A DNA stretch of 7,113 nt from an uncultured Collinsella sp. GTDB taxonomy: Bacteria; Actinomycetota; Coriobacteriia; Coriobacteriales; Coriobacteriaceae. Below the pieces are notes generated by a model that was not told the DNA's origin, searched no databases, and saw only the letters and a program-made list of their open reading frames with translations. The stretch is from contig UQXT01000098.1 of the NCBI GenBank assembly GCA_900545075.1, positions 1-7,113 on the forward strand, written 5' to 3'. Shown one piece after another: positions 6,630 to 7,113 of this stretch; the first letter of the stretch is position 1, and each line of letters opens with the position of its first letter. The translations under genes and the position numbers were made by a program.

Positions 6630-6663
6630 AACGATAGGTGGGACATATGTCCCACCTATCGTT
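6630..6663. terminator. Perfect 34-bp palindrome downstream of sdaA, possible (bidirectional) terminator
   Basis: Positions 6630-6663 form a perfect 34-bp palindrome; the half-site reads AACGATAGGTGGGACAT and the centre is CATATG. As RNA it would fold into a stem of about 15 bp with a loop of about four bases on either strand. It lies 11 bases past the sdaA stop codon. On the minus strand the stem ends in TTTAT, only a rudimentary U-tract, so it fits a strong-stem, weak-tail terminator or an mRNA 3'-end stabiliser. Perfect symmetry also fits a protein binding site or dispersed repeat. The palindrome itself is certain; the terminator role is inferred from position. Confidence 0.6.
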
Positions 6664-6674
6664 CACTTTGCTCG

Positions 6675-7113
6675 TTATCCACATATTCCGCATTTTGCGC
6701 ACGCCGAAAGCGCTGCTGGAGCCTGCGCGACGCCGCCCTTGGCCGTCTCGCGCAACGTGGCGGGCAGGGCGTGGCCCACCGATAGCATGACGTGCGCCAT
6801 CTGATCAAACGGCACCAGGCTCTTGATGCCGGCGAGGGCGAGTTGCGCCGAGCTAAAGGCTGCGGCCACGCCGATGGCGTTGCGGTTTTGACAGGGCACC
6901 TCGACAAGGCCGCCGACGGGGTCGCAAACGAGGCCCAACAGGTTGCTCAGCGCGATGGAGCTGGCGTCGAGCGCCTGCTCGGGTGTGCCACCCAGCATCT
7001 GGACCAGCGCGGCGGCAGCCATGGCGGCAGCGCTTCCGACCTCGGCCTGGCATCCGCCCTCGGCGCCGGCGACGCAGGCGCTCGTTGTGAGGTTGAGGCC
7101 GATGGCGGCGGCG
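6675..7113 (-). CDS. sdaA: L-serine ammonia-lyase (iron-sulfur dependent), C-terminal part of the alpha domain; 5' end outside the window
   Basis: The last 145 residues are visible. The enzyme deaminates L-serine to pyruvate and ammonia in the cytosol using an oxygen-sensitive [4Fe-4S] cluster. The family's cluster cysteines are present: EGGCQAEVGSA (codon 7050-7052), GLVCDPVGG (6924-6926) and EVPCQNRNAIG (6891-6893). Their spacings of 42 and 11 residues equal those of the Legionella enzyme cysteines as I recall them (343, 385, 396). The family motif MLSVGHALPATLRETAKGG follows. The protein ends with three cysteines in ACAKCGICG before TAA at 6675-6677. In the Legionella structure a C-terminal cysteine folds into the active site and binds the fourth iron, so this tail may do the same. 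Whether the beta domain is fused or separate cannot be seen. A 34-bp palindrome lies just downstream. Confidence 0.95.
   Translation of the reverse strand, partial: AAAIGLNLTTSACVAGAEGGCQAEVGSAAAMAAAALVQMLGGTPEQALDASSIALSNLLGLVCDPVGGLVEVPCQNRNAIGVAAAFSSAQLALAGIKSLVPFDQMAHVMLSVGHALPATLRETAKGGVAQAPAALSACAKCGICG

Overview
The window looks like an ordinary chromosomal stretch of a G+C-rich actinobacterium of the class Coriobacteriia, most like a gut Collinsella. The grounds are protein style (an Ala-rich adaptor of an ABC efflux system, a PG-binding/YkuD L,D-transpeptidase, a one-chain type iron-sulfur serine dehydratase C-terminus), strong AAAGGAG-type ribosome binding sites and base composition. 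The genus is an inference; no rRNA or marker gene is present.

Every real gene lies on the minus strand, so transcription runs from the right edge to the left. From right to left: the 3' part of an iron-sulfur L-serine dehydratase (sdaA, 6675-7113, start outside the window); a 149-base gap with a perfect 34-bp palindrome and a promoter-like TATAAT; a membrane-anchored L,D-transpeptidase (4771-6525); a 128-base gap with a GC-rich hairpin and a TATACT hexamer; a three-gene ABC efflux operon of membrane-fusion adaptor (3230-4642), ATPase (2457-3230) and MacB-type permease (1246-2460), whose genes overlap by 1 and 4 bases; a 215-base gap with a long inverted repeat and an AT-rich segment holding two short palindromes; and the 5' part of a radical SAM enzyme (1-1030, 3' end outside the window).

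Functionally, the three overlapping genes should form one export machine: the ATPase drives the FtsX/MacB permease and the single-pass adaptor works on the outer face. The substrate cannot be read from sequence. The transpeptidase next to it makes 3-3 peptidoglycan cross-links or attaches wall proteins, so the centre of the window is envelope-related. The serine dehydratase (serine to pyruvate and ammonia) and the radical SAM protein look metabolically separate; both need Fe-S clusters and so suit an anaerobe.

I found no CRISPR array, tRNA, rRNA, insertion sequence or phage gene, and no clearly new system. The most interesting unexplained items are the two long inverted repeats between genes (1163-1233 and 6630-6663), the cysteine-rich C-terminus of SdaA and the palindromes upstream of the radical SAM gene. 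Long plus-strand open frames opposite the real genes are codon-bias shadows.
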